Shown here piece by piece: positions 13,886 to 13,886 of a DNA stretch of 13,886 bases. The notes under the pieces are model-generated. The model had not been told where the DNA came from. It worked only from the letters and a program-made list of their open reading frames with translations, and did not search any database. Source of the stretch: Candidatus Hydrogenedentes bacterium UBA2224 (lineage in GTDB: Bacteria > Hydrogenedentota > Hydrogenedentia > Hydrogenedentales > SLHB01); the NCBI GenBank assembly GCA_002348185.1, contig DDYW01000032.1, positions 16,982-30,867 on the forward strand, read 5' to 3'. Both the position numbers and the translations under genes were made by a program. How positions within the stretch are numbered: the stretch's first letter is position 1; the number at the start of each line of letters is the position of its first letter.

Positions 13886-13886
13886 T

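Noticed and set aside
13448..13886. Minus-strand frames of 141 and 76 codons at the right edge
   Set aside because: They lie out of frame with rfbC over its coding region and show no recognisable product. A gene fragment entering from beyond 13886 cannot be fully excluded.
1..13886. CRISPR array, tRNA, rRNA or known riboswitch
   Set aside because: No regularly spaced direct repeats, no cloverleaf and no familiar aptamer motif were found on either strand by eye.

Overview
The window is GC-rich, gene-dense bacterial DNA with long antisense shadow ORFs, as expected at high GC. The gene set is a competence-type DNA-binding protein, several secreted glycoside hydrolases including GH127, GH38-like and a double sialidase, and a URO-D/methyltransferase-family protein. 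This looks like a glycan-degrading environmental bacterium, such as Hydrogenedentota or another PVC-neighbour lineage. That assignment is an impression from gene content, not something the sequence proves.

Layout: (1) 1-420 is a non-coding leader with several small inverted repeats. (2) 421-1221 (+) encodes a ComEA-like membrane protein with TM, SLBB and helix-hairpin-helix parts. (3) 1358-11998 (+) is a run of five same-strand genes: a secreted GH127/DUF1680 enzyme with a C-terminal lectin-like domain, a secreted tandem two-propeller sialidase-family protein, an MFS transporter, a large secreted GH38-type alpha-mannosidase-like enzyme, and a uroporphyrinogen-decarboxylase-family protein whose start overlaps the GH38 stop by 44 nt. 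Gaps are 36, 18 and 83 nt and then the overlap, so this is probably one or two operons. The inferred job is extracellular trimming of a mixed glycan (arabinofuranosyl, sialic-acid-like and mannosyl-type linkages), with uptake or export of a product through the MFS protein and an intracellular URO-D-fold step.

(4) 11999-12777 is a 779-nt stretch with no convincing protein gene, but it is not empty. It carries a textbook sigma-54 (-24/-12) promoter at 12574-12589, an enhancer-like palindrome about 107 bp upstream of the predicted start, and about 170 nt downstream that can fold into several hairpins. It ends in a perfect 8-bp-stem, U8 intrinsic terminator at 12739-12771. I read this as an undescribed sigma-54-dependent small RNA, or a leader encoding a very small peptide. 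It is the most interesting object in the window.

(5) 12778-13704 (-) holds a two-gene convergent operon: dTDP-4-dehydrorhamnose 3,5-epimerase (rfbC/rmlC), then a small cupin whose Shine-Dalgarno overlaps the rfbC stop codon. The right edge (13705-13886) is the rfbC leader and carries a strong inverted repeat.

I saw no tRNA, rRNA, CRISPR array, transposase or recognisable insertion-sequence end.
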